NCBI RefSeq assembly: GCF_002078875.1
Contig: NC_034420.1
Coordinates: 5,269,814-5,333,813 of the forward strand
Direction of reading: 5' to 3'
Length of the DNA stretch: 64,000 nucleotides
Source: Numida meleagris
Lineage: Eukaryota > Chordata > Aves > Galliformes > Numididae
In this document: positions 26,093 to 38,435 of the stretch, in pieces
Layout: the number at the start of each line of letters is the position of its first letter
Position numbering within the stretch: the stretch's first letter is position 1
Made by a program: the position numbers and the translations under genes
Notes under the pieces: model-generated
What the model was told of the DNA's origin: nothing
The model's input: the letters and a program-made list of their open reading frames with translations, nothing else
Databases searched by the model: none

Positions 26093-28436
26093 TGTAAAAT
26101 AAGACTACTGTGATTTAATTAACTGTGAAGGTGGTTGTAAGGATAAGTATATTAAAGATTTTATGGAAGTGAGGACCAGATAACAAATTGCCTTTGAAAA
26201 GTAGGTGAAGAAATGAATGGGAAAATACAGGGAGAACTGGATTTTCAATATAGTGGAAGATTTTACATGACATGCAATTAAGTGAAAACAGCTGATACGA
26301 TCCAGAAGACTGGTGATGCTGTAAAATGTCTATCTTAGAATTCATTATAGGATCTTAACATGAGTTTCTTGCTAAATTAAACCTCCTGCTTTTATCTCAA
26401 ATAGTGTCAAATCACATTTGTGCAAAAACTGTCTTAGAGTTCTGAAACAGTGGGAAAAAAGCCCAGAACACACTGTGAATTACCAGACAAAAAAAAAAAA
26501 AACAAACTGAAACCCCCATCCCAACAAATCCAAACTATCCTAGACCTTGCAGAACAAGAAGCACAGAAAAATACTGAATTTTGCATGTTGGAGGAAAGGG
26601 GCTGAAGTACAGCAAGGGGAATTGGATCAGAGGGAGGAAAAAAATTCTTCTGTTGTGCAACTTCATAGGCTGTGGCAAATGAAGTGTATATACATGGTCC
26701 CAATTGAGAAGATAAGAACAATTTCTTGTGATGAGAAAAGAATGTAAGTACTGCCATCACTGACCACTAATAAAAGCTATTAAGGAACCAGCAGGGGACA
26801 AGTACTTGTTTGCTCCAACTGAATGTTGAGTTTATTTGTATTCATTACAGGGTGTGCATGCAGCCATGCACAACAAACACGTATTCCTAGGAGCACAGGT
26901 TTTCTCTCTGCACCGTTCACAATGAAAAATCTAGATGTGGATTTATGTGGTGCTTATAAATAGTTTTGTGATCCCCAGAACTAATTAAGCATTGTTTCCA
27001 ACATTAGTGTTACACATGGATTCTCTGCTGATGTCCAAGGGATGATCTGACACAGGAGTCTGTTCCACCACAGCAGCACTAGCATGGCCTTTCTAACTAG
27101 AAGCTTACTGCTCACAAATCTTGCTTAAATGTACAAACTTTGATTTGTCTTGTAATATTTCAAATGTGATTGAACTCTTCAACAATGCAGTTGTTTCACA
27201 GAAACAAACATCCTAATTTTTAATCTTTTTTTACACAAAAAACATACATTGGAATGGCACTGAAATGAACACATTCAAAATAGAGAAGAAAGCATACAAC
27301 TACAACAATCAAGATTAAAAAATTCAACTCACGAACGTAACTGGTGGTATGGAATTTCTCAAATAAGACAATAAAATTAAGATAAAAATAGAAGAAAACA
27401 GTATTAACAGCAATTACAAAAATTTATCAGCAAAAGTTCAAATAGCAGGAAGAAGTAAACAATAAAGACAGCTAAAGAACAGTCCATTACTGAGGACTAG
27501 AACAGCCAAAGAAACTGAAGGTTAAAATAGCATTAATTAAAACTATTCATTGCAATTATGTATGATTGCAGAGGGAACTATTATGTCAACAGTTTGTGAA
27601 CGTTAGATTAAATACATCAGAATTTTGCCTTTAATTTCTCTTCTTTTTTAAATTTTAAATAAGCTTCTAGCTAAATCAGAATTGAGAAATACTATTCCTT
27701 ATGTTTTCAATACCAGAAGGCAAAAAGAATCACAGTCTCCTGATTTTGAAGCTGATCTTAAGTTTTGCTATGTGTTATTTCTTAACACTTGGGGCTGGCA
27801 ATACTAGAATTTCTAAGTGAGGAAATCTGATTGTCTCTGGAATAAAATACTCATTTTCCACCTCATCAGTTGGAAATACACTTAATGTCTCAAAAAAATG
27901 AAAAAAAGGAATTCACATTAGAATATCTCAACCTCAAGAACTGATCAGTGAATAAAATTGCATGTCTTATTTTGGTAGTCTCCTGAAATAAGCTCAATGA
28001 ATCATTAAAAAAAAAACGCTGGAAGCTGCTTTAATTTTGTACATGCAAACTAATGTGATAAAGACAGATGGGTAACTAAAAAATGGAATGCAAATGCAGG
28101 ACAAGGCCGTTAGACGTGAGAGGTAAAACTGCAGGCGTTTATGGAAGGGAAGATGTTGAAGAAAAAATGATAGTACCCTATTATGCAGATTAACTCCTGG
28201 TGTATTGAAGCAGAACATTTTTGTGAACAGGAGCTGTATTGAAGGGGTGTAAGAATGAGACTGCGGGCCTATATTTTTATCATTCTCTCTGCACGTGACA
28301 TTAGACAAGAAACCTACCTCCCTCTCTGGGCAAATTGGTGTAATACATCTAATCTTCACAGGCAGTCTCCTACAGTGGATAAGATATAATACTTAAGGGA
28401 AAGTCAGAAGTGGCTTTCTAAGTGGAAAGTCAGATT
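26093..28436. other. Intergenic, no gene seen
   Basis: AT-rich; nothing recognised. Confidence 0.45.
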
Positions 28437-28670
28437 AATCATAGAATCAGAATGGCTTGGGTTGGAAGGGACCTCAAGGATAATGAAGTTCCAACCCCCC
28501 GCCACAGACAGGACTGCCAGTCTCTAGAACAAATTGCCCAGGAGCCCATCCAACCTGGCCATGAACACATCCAGGGACGGAGCATTTACAGCATCTCTGG
28601 GCAGCCTGTTCCAGCACCACACCACTCTGTCAGTAAAAAGTGAGGTACCTTCAGTTTTAACTTGACTACC
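28437..28670 (-). repeat. CR1 3' end copy
   Basis: Opens with atcatagaatcagaatggct and gggttggaagggacctcaag, and continues with cccatccaacctggccatga and gcagcctgttccagcacc, all reverse-complement CR1 3' sequence. Confidence 0.9.
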
Positions 28671-31600
28671 AGGAAAGGTGACTGAGAGTTTCAGCCTCTA
28701 GGCTGAAACTAGCTTTCATGCATACTGACTTCTGTGCTTCATTGTTTACCACTGTTAAATAGAAAAGATGTCACCAGGCTTCTCCTGCAAAATAATAGAG
28801 ATTCATATTGGACTGTCCATGTTATAAGCAAACAATTGTTTTAGTGTGATACTATTACAAAACCAACAAAAAAAAAAAAAACAGCAAAACCCAACAACAA
28901 AATGTAAGTTTCCAAGCTTTAACAATTTCTAAGATAAGTGATTTTCTTACTGACTTCACGGTCAGTATTTTTATTAGGAGAAAAAAAGTTTTCATGTCAG
29001 AAGACGTGAGACTCACTTTGCTAGTATTCATGTGGTGTGTTTGGACTCAGTCAAATGTGAGTGCAATATAACAAGTTCTTGCTAACGGAGTTACCTGCAT
29101 ACACACTAGAACAGTGGATGATTTAAAAGGTGTTTAGAACTATTTGTCACAAAGCATGAAGTTAAACTGAATGCAATGAATTAAGCAGGAGAATAAACTG
29201 AAAGAGGCCAAAAAGGTACAGGGAAAAGAAACAAAGGGAAGGTGATGGCACAAACAGTACTATAGGATCAGCTGAGTGAAGCTACAAGAGGAATTAAAAC
29301 AGGAAAAGCAGAAACAGAAGATAGATAAGACAACTAATGGATCAAACAGTAGAAGATCAAAATTTATATAGCAGTAACTTAGAAGTTGACAATAAAGTTA
29401 CAGTGATATGAATAAATATAGGCTGCTCCAAAAGTAATGCCTCCTTTTTATTTCCAAGCAAGCTACAATAGGTACAAAGAGCACAACACTGATAGAGCAG
29501 ATTCTGAGCTACAAAACACTATTTTTCAACACATTCAATACTAGTAGCTATGCATTTTCACCAGCAATACACAAGAGCCTGCATTCCACATTTGTAAAAA
29601 TCTACACCAGCAGAGGTGACCCCATTGTCACTGTTGCCACTGCTGAGACTCACCATCCACTGCTTCCCTAGAGACCATACACTCTAAATAATGCCATTTA
29701 GACCTCTGCCCAGACTTAAGCCAGCATCAAATACCATAAGCTTTTTCTAAACATTTTATATACAATATAAACAGCTAACAGCTAAGATCAGAAATTAGGT
29801 AGAGAAGAGCTAAAAAGGAGAAAATGCTGATAATTTGGTTAGTGCCATGCAGCAATGCAGTACTGATAGGCTTTAGAAACACACCTGAAACACCGAGAAG
29901 CAGTAGCATCAGCAGACAGCTGATGGTTGTAATTTGCTCACCTAGTAACTGAAGGGAGAAAAATCTGCTTTCCATTCTCTCTTTAATCTGAGCCTAAGCT
30001 AGTGTCTGCTGCAGTCAATGGAATTCTTTTCACTGACTTCTAATACTTAATAAAATCTTCTGAAACAAGGAAATAAACTAGCTGCTAGAATTTTCACTGT
30101 CCAGAACGTTAGAGTAGGATATTATTAAACCAAATAAAATGACATTACTTTTCTGAAGCCAGCAATTTTTTTCCCTTTGGGACATTTTGCTAGAAAGCTT
30201 CTAAGTAACTTGTCCAAATTACCTGAGTAGTTTAATTCTACCATAACTCCATAAAAATCACTGCGTTTTTTGCCAGTTTAATTCAACAGAATTTAGCTGA
30301 GTTACAATGGCAAGAAAGTGTTACAAGAAAATGTGAACTATGTCACCTCAAATCCTCAATATCTGCATCCTGTTTCCCCTGTTTAAACCTTCTACTTTCT
30401 TTCTAGTTTGTTCATTTTCTCTTCCAAAGAATTCTGTTTCATTTTCCCACACTATATGTTTTCTGAGCGTGTTCTAAAATCTGAAATCCAAATGGCAGTG
30501 GAGTTTGTTTATTCGCATTCTTGGTTTGCAGCCCAATCTTTCTGCATTGGTTCTGTTCCCACAAAAGGAAGCAGGAAGAGAAGTCATATGGTATTTTTAC
30601 AGACATTTGTTACTGCTGTTACGACGACGTAACATCTTTGTACGAGATGTCACACATTTTAGAATGATTCGATCAGAAACAAAAAGAAAAATCCTTTGAA
30701 TATTTCTGAGAACGAAGATCCAGTATGACCATAATTAAAGTTAACTACGCATCTACATTCTAACCTCCGAAAAAATTCTGTTTCAATGTCATTTTCTGTC
30801 TGAAATATACCTGAATTAGTAAGGTATATGAGCATGATTTTGCTTGGAGTACAGCTTGTGCTCACTGAGTGCCAGAGATCCATCAACCACTATCCTGTTT
30901 GCTTATTCTACAGCTTCCACAGAAAGGCTATTCTCAAAAACTTTTTGAAATATTTATGAACATAAGCAGTAAGACAAATACTCTTCTGTAAAACCACCTC
31001 CCTGTTTATCAAGAATGTAAGAGGTGTAATGTGTGGAAACAAATTCTACCAGGTACTCTACAGTTCCTAACGCTGATTTCCAGTAAATCAAGATTACATG
31101 ACAGTAAAATTATTTCCTTATTGGGTAACTACACTTCTGGACTTTATTTAACATGGAAAATAGGATTTCCCAATTCACTAGAAATATAAGAACAAGTCTG
31201 TAATTTAGGTACAGTCATCTTCAGCAATAATTACTAATAGTGGATTATTTGAAGTTAACATAGGGTTTGTGACAGAGGGGAGTATTCGATTGTCTGGAAA
31301 TGAGCTGAAGTTTTGGATAAAAGTTTTTTATTTTTCCTTTTCCAGTTCTGGAATAAATAAATACTATTCTATATTTTTAAGAATTGCTCAGAATTTTAAA
31401 CTAGTATTTCAGTATGAGATAGAATGGTTAGCTACACAGAGGAAAGATGTAATTCCTGTATATTAACGTTTTATAAAATGTTGCAAATATAGTTGGTTTT
31501 TCTTTGCTTTATTAATAGGTCAGAGATTTTATGAAAGGACAGGAGCAAATGTATCATTGCAACTAACAACCTGATATGGATGTTCCTCTGAATCATCTGT

Positions 31601-33310
31601 TAATCTCCTTGCTGTGTTCTATTACATAGCAATGCTTCTATTAAAAAGAGGAAAAGTCTGAATCTGCTCTCTGAATTAATTCAACCTCTTGAGCACTATG
31701 GCAATACTGAAATAAACTCACAAAAGTATGATTAGGTGTTACAAGCCAAGCTTCACAGACATGGTTACTTAAAAACAGGAAAAAAATACAGGCTGGGGAT
31801 TCAACTCCTAACAGCAGATTTACAACTTGACATTGGGGCAATTTATGCCTAAATTGAGACAAAATGCCAGCTAGGAAGCCTTCACTGAATTAGCAGAGGA
31901 ACGGACAGGTAGCTGTCTCGTGAACTGCTGTCTGAAGTGATGACTAGAGAACAGGCTCAGCTGGCCTTTCTGTCAAAGGTGCCACTAAGTCCCCTACCAG
32001 CACACAAAGCCATATGTGTGTTAACTAGCCACTGAAACGCTGTTAGGAAGCCAGAGACATGGAGGAAATCTTGGAGCTATTTCTGAAAACATGAGCAAAG
32101 CCTGGATTTCACCATTTTGTATTATAGATTCAAGTGTTCCGGGTTACAAAATATGTGGGGTTGACCTCAATTTTGTGCAGTGCACACACACTGCTAAGGT
32201 TTTCATAGAATTCCCATTCTATATCTGCCTCAGTATCAGACTTCTAAGCTTGATGGCTTTTTTACTAACATATCATAAGCTGCTTCTTGCCATTGTACAA
32301 ATGCTTCAACTTATTTTGGGCCTGTCTTTTAACAGATCAGTGTATTCTGATCTCCTCTTTAGGCCTTGGAAAAATAACCGTCACTGGTGCTGAAGATTCC
32401 TCTTTTTGTATACTGCGCTTTCCTATTGCGTTTGAGACACTACAGCCTGTCTGAGCTTTGAGAAATGGCAGATTTATGTAGCCTCAGCCCTGTAATGTTT
32501 TCAGTAGGGAGGGGAAGACAGGGGCTGGGCTGGGGATATTGTTTCCTCATTTGTTTTTTTTAACAGTAATATAAATGATATGAGGAAAGTTCCTCACATC
32601 TCATTGTGGACGTTCATGAGATATTTCTTCATTTGTTATGTTCATTTATTTAACAGAAATAATCACAACTTCATAGAGATAGCCGATCATTTCTGATTAA
32701 CAGCAGATGTACTAAAAAATACAGTTTTAAATCCAAAACAGAAAAGTTATGTTAAATCTGGCAAACTGTTTCTCCAAGAAAAGGATGCTATAATTTTTAA
32801 GTATTTAAGATGCCTGTTGAGCACATATGAAGAACTATTAACATCTTCTTTACCTTAAAAAACTAGCCACTTACTGTATTCTAATTTGCAACATGAATAA
32901 TTTTGTCACTGCCAGGCCATTTTCAGAAATATACCACATAGTGTATGACCAGTGATTTTAAACACCAATAGAACTGAAAAAGTTCTGCTGTACCTGAGGA
33001 CTATGAAAGTTTACATGCAGAATTGTAAGAGAACAGTCAGGATTCTGGCTCTTATTACTACATCATAGTTATAATTGAAGATGCATTGTTCATAGAAATA
33101 GTTTAATAGTGAGAAATTAGAAAATTCAAAAAAAAAAAAAAAAGTCCAATAGATATGGACAAGTTCCTTTTCCTTCTATGAAATCCTATCAACTGGAAAG
33201 AGGTTTAAAAACACATATACCAATAGGCTAATCAAAACATTATTATTAGTTAATATACTGTGTATACTTGGTAATTCTGTACTTATCTACAAATGGAAAT
33301 GAAACTGACT
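28671..33310. other. Intergenic apart from one mariner fragment
   Basis: Holds the mariner left end at 29421-29670, a small palindrome at 28687-28710 and A runs. No exon recognised. Confidence 0.45.
29421..29670 (+). mobile_element. Mariner left-end fragment
   Basis: It begins after a TA with the terminal repeat ggctgctccaaaagtaatgc, continues ctccttttta, and shares cagctacaaaacactatttt and gctatgcattttcaccagca with the other copies. It stops near 29670 without a right terminal repeat. Confidence 0.82.
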
Positions 33311-34218
33311 ATATGGTGGATGTGCTAGGACTGCCCAGCCAAAACTGGCAATGTGTTCCATGGTCTTCAAACCAGTATGAGGCCTGGAGTTACCATGTTA
33401 CAAGAGAAAGGTTGTTGTCTCTGGCCTGACTCTGGAAGTTCAAGCCTTCGGCTTAATCAGCATCAGGATGTAGTGGTCAGAGTTGATCATTTGTCTAGGT
33501 TTCAGGAAATCCAGAAGGATCACCCCTTTGCTATCCCAGAAGACAATGCACATCACCATACCTGCCGAGGGCTGCATCTTGAACTTCTTCAACAGGAAAT
33601 TTACATCTCACCTTCAGCCTTGTATTGGTTCAATAGGTCCTCACAAACCTGCATACGGTGTTCTTTCTGCTTCTCTGTGAGCATCTGTGGGATCTACCTG
33701 GCTCAAATTTTGTGATATTCCAATGCTATCACCACTGTTTCTAAAGCACTGAAGCCAATATTAAGCTCCATGCCTAGTTCTCTGGTCATAATCTGCCAAT
33801 TTGTGGAGATAAGATGATCAAGACACTCATCATTTCATGGTGTGAAAGCTGTGCATGGCCATCTGGAACATGGTTTGTCTTTCATGTCGCTGTCACTACT
33901 GCTGAAACGTACCACTCACTGCCTCACTGTGATAACATACAATGGCTGGTCTCCATAGATGTCCTGCAAGAGTCAGTGAATGTCAGCAGGTGCAATTTTT
34001 TCCGCATGAAAGAATGCAGTTCCACAGCCTTGCTTCATCTGCACTTCGATGTCAGGTGCATTCTGCCAGACTGCCCCTCTACTGCCATCTGTCACACAGC
34101 AACATAACATAATGGAATACAGGTGGGAAGGTTCAGCCTCTACTCCATCCCACCAACATCCACCTCTGATGTCACAGGCCAGCAAAATAAAATAGGAGAC
34201 ATTACTTTCAGAGCAGCC
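33311..34218 (-). mobile_element. Mariner with N-terminal and central transposase, right terminal repeat kept
   Basis: The right end reads ggagacattactttcagagc then agcc, the inverse of the left terminal repeat seen at 29421 and 37432. On the minus strand the transposase starts near 34075 (MKQGC, then FFHAEKIAPADIH) and later gives MLTEKQKEHRMQVCEDLL and GVILLDFLKPRQMINSD. Near the broken end the expected HDN is HGN, so the second catalytic Asp is Gly. The frame is interrupted by several shifts. The element is cut just past that motif, so the C-terminal part and the left terminal repeat are absent. Confidence 0.85.
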
Positions 34219-36769
34219 GTCATAGAATATATGGGGGAAAAAAAGATTTTTCAAAAGGTTCTCAGGAATTTCAACTGAAACATAGTTATCCCTACTCCAA
34301 GAAAGGTACTTCTCTCGAATTTTTGTATTTGAAAACATGTTCAGTGAAATCATTTGAAAAATGAGAAAATGTCAGCCTTGTCAACCACCAATGTAGGATG
34401 TAAGCTCCTAGTAATTAAAAGACCTGTAATATGTCTTTCATAAAGATCAAGCAGATCATGATTTTCCCTAAACAGAAAAAATTACAACTCTCATTTATGA
34501 ACTTCTTCATAAATCCTATTAAATTGGAACTACTATATCTTGGAATTACAGACGAGCCTAAATGAACCTCATTATGTAGTGTCCATGAGAATCATAACAG
34601 GAGTAAGGATATGAAGTGCAGATGGCAATTATTAATTACTCAGCTTCCAACATCACAAGCTTTAAATCAACAGTTCTGTTTCAAAATAAAATAATTTTGT
34701 TTGCTGGAGGCATTTTAATACAGTTCACATGTACTGGTTGTATATTTCTTTCAATGCAATTTTTAAATGGTGAAAAGAGATAAACATGCAGTGATTTTTA
34801 TCTACGTTTTTGATAAATGAATGTCTCAGCAAAATTTTACAGCTAAAAAGGTTATTTACTTAAGAGAGATTTTCTGTATGTGGAAAGGTTAGATTTTTTT
34901 TTTAGATTGCTGTGAAATTGCTTCTGCCTTTTAGCAAATCTTCCAAGACGGCTCCTCTCCTTGTAGTGTTGACAAGGACATAGGAAGGATGCGGCCTTAA
35001 GAAATCAAATGAACAGCATAAAATCCTAGCTGGAATCCTCCGCTGCCACAGTTTGTGCATTTTGAAATTCTGTCAAAATGTTGAACAATATGAGAAGAGA
35101 GAGAGGACTTCTGAGCAAAAATCAATAGCTGAGTCTTTTGAACTGTCCATGTACAAAGTCCTAATGAAAATGTCCTTGAGGGAAGTTTTAATAGTGGACT
35201 TTGAGATCAGCTTTTCCATTGCCCCGATAGCACTGTACAGCATTTGAAGTTTTCAAAGGTACCAATCCACAAAAGTTTGGCTCATAGAACTGAGGAGGAA
35301 GATGCCTCTGAGGGATCTCAAAAACAGCAGCCTGCCACTGAAGACAATAGAGAATACAGTATGTATTATTTGCAATGTGTCAGGTTTTAGCTGGAGGGTA
35401 CAATTTACTTCAAGGGAGTTTGTAAGTCTTTAAATAGCATCTCTCCATGTACAAACTAATAACTGATCAGATGTTCAGCGCAATACAAGAAGTGCTATAG
35501 CCTGACTAAAGGGATTTTATTTAATGTACTGTAAGTAGGTGGAAGTTTTCAAATAATACAATTTATAAAACGTTAAATAAGGTTTGTATATTTTACCCTT
35601 TAACAGGAACTGCGTCTCTTTGTATCTGTTTGAGTCTGTTTAAAAAAATGCAAAACATTCAGTGCTGCATCAAGGTCATCCTGGGAGAACAGTCACACAC
35701 ATTAGATTGAGGTTAAAATGGTTGGTAAGTGAGGGTTATACAGTAATTGCACTGCTGTTCCCTAAAACACAAAATGCATACATTTACTACGCCTTTGGAG
35801 CATTTTTTCCCTCAGTGCTACTGAGGATTCATGTGCATTTACTGTCAATTTTAGTTAGTGATACTAGAATAAAATCTTTTGGTATTAACATATAAGGTAT
35901 TTGGCATAAGCACAGCAAGTGTTCCAATTATTTGCAAATGTTAATTAAAAACACCCCTAAATGATAATGCCCTTTTCATTATGTAATGCAAGTTGCTGGG
36001 TTTGTTTGTTTGTATTTTAATTTATATAGCCTATATGTAATGATAAAGACAGATCACAAAGTGAGCATCGTTTTCCACAGAGACAGAAAAACAGCTTTTT
36101 TAACTTTATTTTGTGTAATAAAGTTTAAAGTTTTGCTTTAAGTTTTACAGAAGTCCATCATATCCCATAGAAAATGGTTCCTAAAACTTCCTTAGCTTGG
36201 TAGGTGCTGAATGTTCCAGTTCAGTTAAACAGAGCAACTATGCCATTATCTTAATACCTTTACAATTTGTCCATTATTTTGTATTCAATGTTTTTCTTTT
36301 TCAAAGAATTTTTGAATATTACAAAATCTATATTTTTACCAGTTAGATTGTTTCGTGGATCAAGAATTTCCAGGGATTTCTTTAATTTCCTAATTAAGTT
36401 TCGTTTGATTTACAGCTTAAACTATGAACTTTTTTCTTTTTTCTAATGCTTAGCTGAACTCTGTAACAGTGAAGCAACTGCACTTCACAGAGACAATCTG
36501 ACTCAACCTTGAGACACCTTTGATGTGTTCGCTTGATGAGCTCTGACTGCACCTGGCAGCAGGCTCACTGCCCGGGAAAGGCGGCACAGAAGTGATGGAA
36601 TTCCAAATCTGCTGGAATTGTGAGGTCGATCTACTTTCTGCCTAATGTACTCACCAAGAAATGCTAAAAGGCTTTTCAACTTAAAAGAGAAAATGGGAAC
36701 TGAGCATTTCTTACGTAGAAAATAACGTGATTGTATCAGATACAATAGAAACAAATAGGATTACGCACT
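34219..36769. other. Intergenic, no gene seen
   Basis: AT-rich; short chance ORFs only. Confidence 0.45.
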
Positions 36770-37330
36770 GCTCTTTCCACTGCCCGCTGTGTCCGTGCAG
36801 AGATCCTTATTCCATACTCAGGGTCAGTTAAAACAGTAACTTTACACAGCAAATCCTGCTCGGTACCTGAGGCCTCCCGTAAGTGCTCTCTTTCCTCTCA
36901 GTTCCACTAGACTTTCTCCTCTCATTCCTGACTGTGCACGAGCTCCTGGCTCCCCAAAAAGCATGTCACAATTCTCCTGTCTGCACTGTGCACCAGAAAC
37001 CTCTGCCTCAGGTGCATCATCAACCTTGCTGCTCTGCCACAGGGCTTACAGTGGAAAACCCCACTCTGCCCTACCACAGCAAGCAGGGATGCTAGGCTTG
37101 AGGCAAGCTACAGCTCACTGGACAAGCTGCGTGGCAAAGTCCCTGGTTCCTGTAGCCATCTTCTGCCCACACGCAGCTTGCGCTGTTGCCCAAGAAACCA
37201 GAGTCACCAGGCAGAGAACTGCAGCCAGCTGAGATAAGAAGCGCGACTCTCCTGCCCGGAACAGCTAGAAATTCAGAGAAAGCACAGCCTGCCCTTCCTT
37301 TACAGCAACAGCTGGGCAGCTTAAACATAC
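36770..37330. other. GC-richer block of unknown origin
   Basis: About 50% GC by eye in a region near 35%. It has several overlapping short ORFs on both strands and no clear CpG island. It ends about 100 bp before the mariner copy at 37432. It could be an old LTR, a regulatory element or a non-coding exon. No splice-bounded coding exon was seen. Confidence 0.35.
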
Positions 37331-37431
37331 ACAAGACAGTTGTGAATTACTTAGCTTCCCTTCAAGTCTACTGATATTAATGTAGCTCACTGTTTTAAAC
37401 CAAGATTCAGCTGAATGGTCCGAAGAATGTA

Positions 37432-37945
37432 GGTTGCTTTGAAAGTAATGCCTCCTATTTATTTCCACGGAAACTACAACAGATACAAAAAGCACAATAA
37501 CACTGTTTGATTGAGCAAATTCACAGCTACAAAAGACTATTATTCAACACAGTCACCATCATTAGCTATGTATTTTCACCAGCGATGAACAAAAGCCGGC
37601 ATGCCGCACTTACAAACATCTGCACCAGCGTAGGTGACACGGTTCTGTTGCTACTGCTGAGACGTACCACCCACCACCTCACTGTGCTCACATCCACTGC
37701 TTGGTCTCCATAAATGTTCAACAAGCGTTGATGAATGTTAATCAGTGCATTTCATGGAGAAATTCAATCCAAAACTTTGTTTCCTACGCACTTCCACATC
37801 AGACACCATTTTGTCAGACTGCTCCTCTGCTGCCATCTGTCACATGGCAACACAACGTAATGGAATGGAATTGGAAGGCTCAACCTCTACTGTCATACCA
37901 CCAACATCCATGTCTGATGTTGTGGGTCAACATAATAACTTGAAT
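37432..37945 (+). mobile_element. Internally deleted, MITE-like mariner copy
   Basis: Starts after a TA with ggttgctttgaaagtaatgc and ctcctatttatttccac. The left-end block then joins directly to the right-end block (accacccaccacctcactgt, then tgctgccatctgtcacatgg), skipping the transposase core. It ends at gtgggtcaacataataactt without the last 30 bases or so of the right terminal repeat. Confidence 0.85.
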
Positions 37946-38210
37946 ATTGCTAGTATCAGTATTGGGAGGAATCATATGTACTGTGTTAAAGATAAGGGAG
38001 GAAAACGAAGTCAGACTGAAGACGGATGGGCCCTATCAGGACATACCAGAAAAACCACATTCGAAGAGGAGGCAAACATAACTGAGCATGCTCCTGAGCC
38101 TGGGGTCAAAAGTGTAGGACTGATGAAGACTATCAGCCTTCTTCCCTCAGCCCCCAGACAACCACCAAGAAGATCCTCAAGGGTGACTGCCCATGCTCTA
38201 AGAGGGAAGG
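37946..38210 (+). other. Unassigned segment between the mariner copy and the LTR candidate
   Basis: More GC-rich than the background and open in one frame over the whole stretch (part of an ORF from about 37745), but that ORF begins inside the mariner and is not protein-like. It may be internal or 5' LTR sequence of the adjacent retroviral-type element. Confidence 0.3.
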
Positions 38211-38435
38211 TGTTATGTTAATCAATTCAAAGAATACATTCATGAGTTTGAGAAAATATTTAGCATATGCATGAAATTCTGGGGAAAAATATGAGTATGT
38301 ATCAACACGACCAGTAAATGTAATCTGCACATGAGCCACGATGCACATACTGGGCAAAGCTATCCCCTATGTGCCCAACGCTGCAATAAAGGAATACCTG
38401 CTTGACACAACTCACTGGTGTGTCAGGTTAATCCA
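38211..38435 (+). mobile_element. Possible endogenous retrovirus LTR (solo or partial)
   Basis: A purine run (agagggaagg) sits just before TGTTATGTTAAT, as a polypurine tract before a 3' LTR would. Further on, cgctgcaataaaggaatacc carries an AATAAA placed as in an R region, and the unit could end at CA near 38435. 225 bp is short for an LTR, so the true start may lie earlier (up to about 37960). No viral coding region was recognised. The family is unknown, and no target-site duplication could be confirmed. Confidence 0.42.

Noticed and set aside
33973..34353. 126-codon minus-strand ORF as a host gene
   Set aside because: Its second half is the terminal region and transposase start of a mariner; the first half is flanking DNA.
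37745..38221. 158-codon plus-strand ORF, the longest in the window
   Set aside because: It starts inside the non-coding right half of a mariner copy and runs into the LTR candidate. There are no splice signals and the composition is not protein-like.
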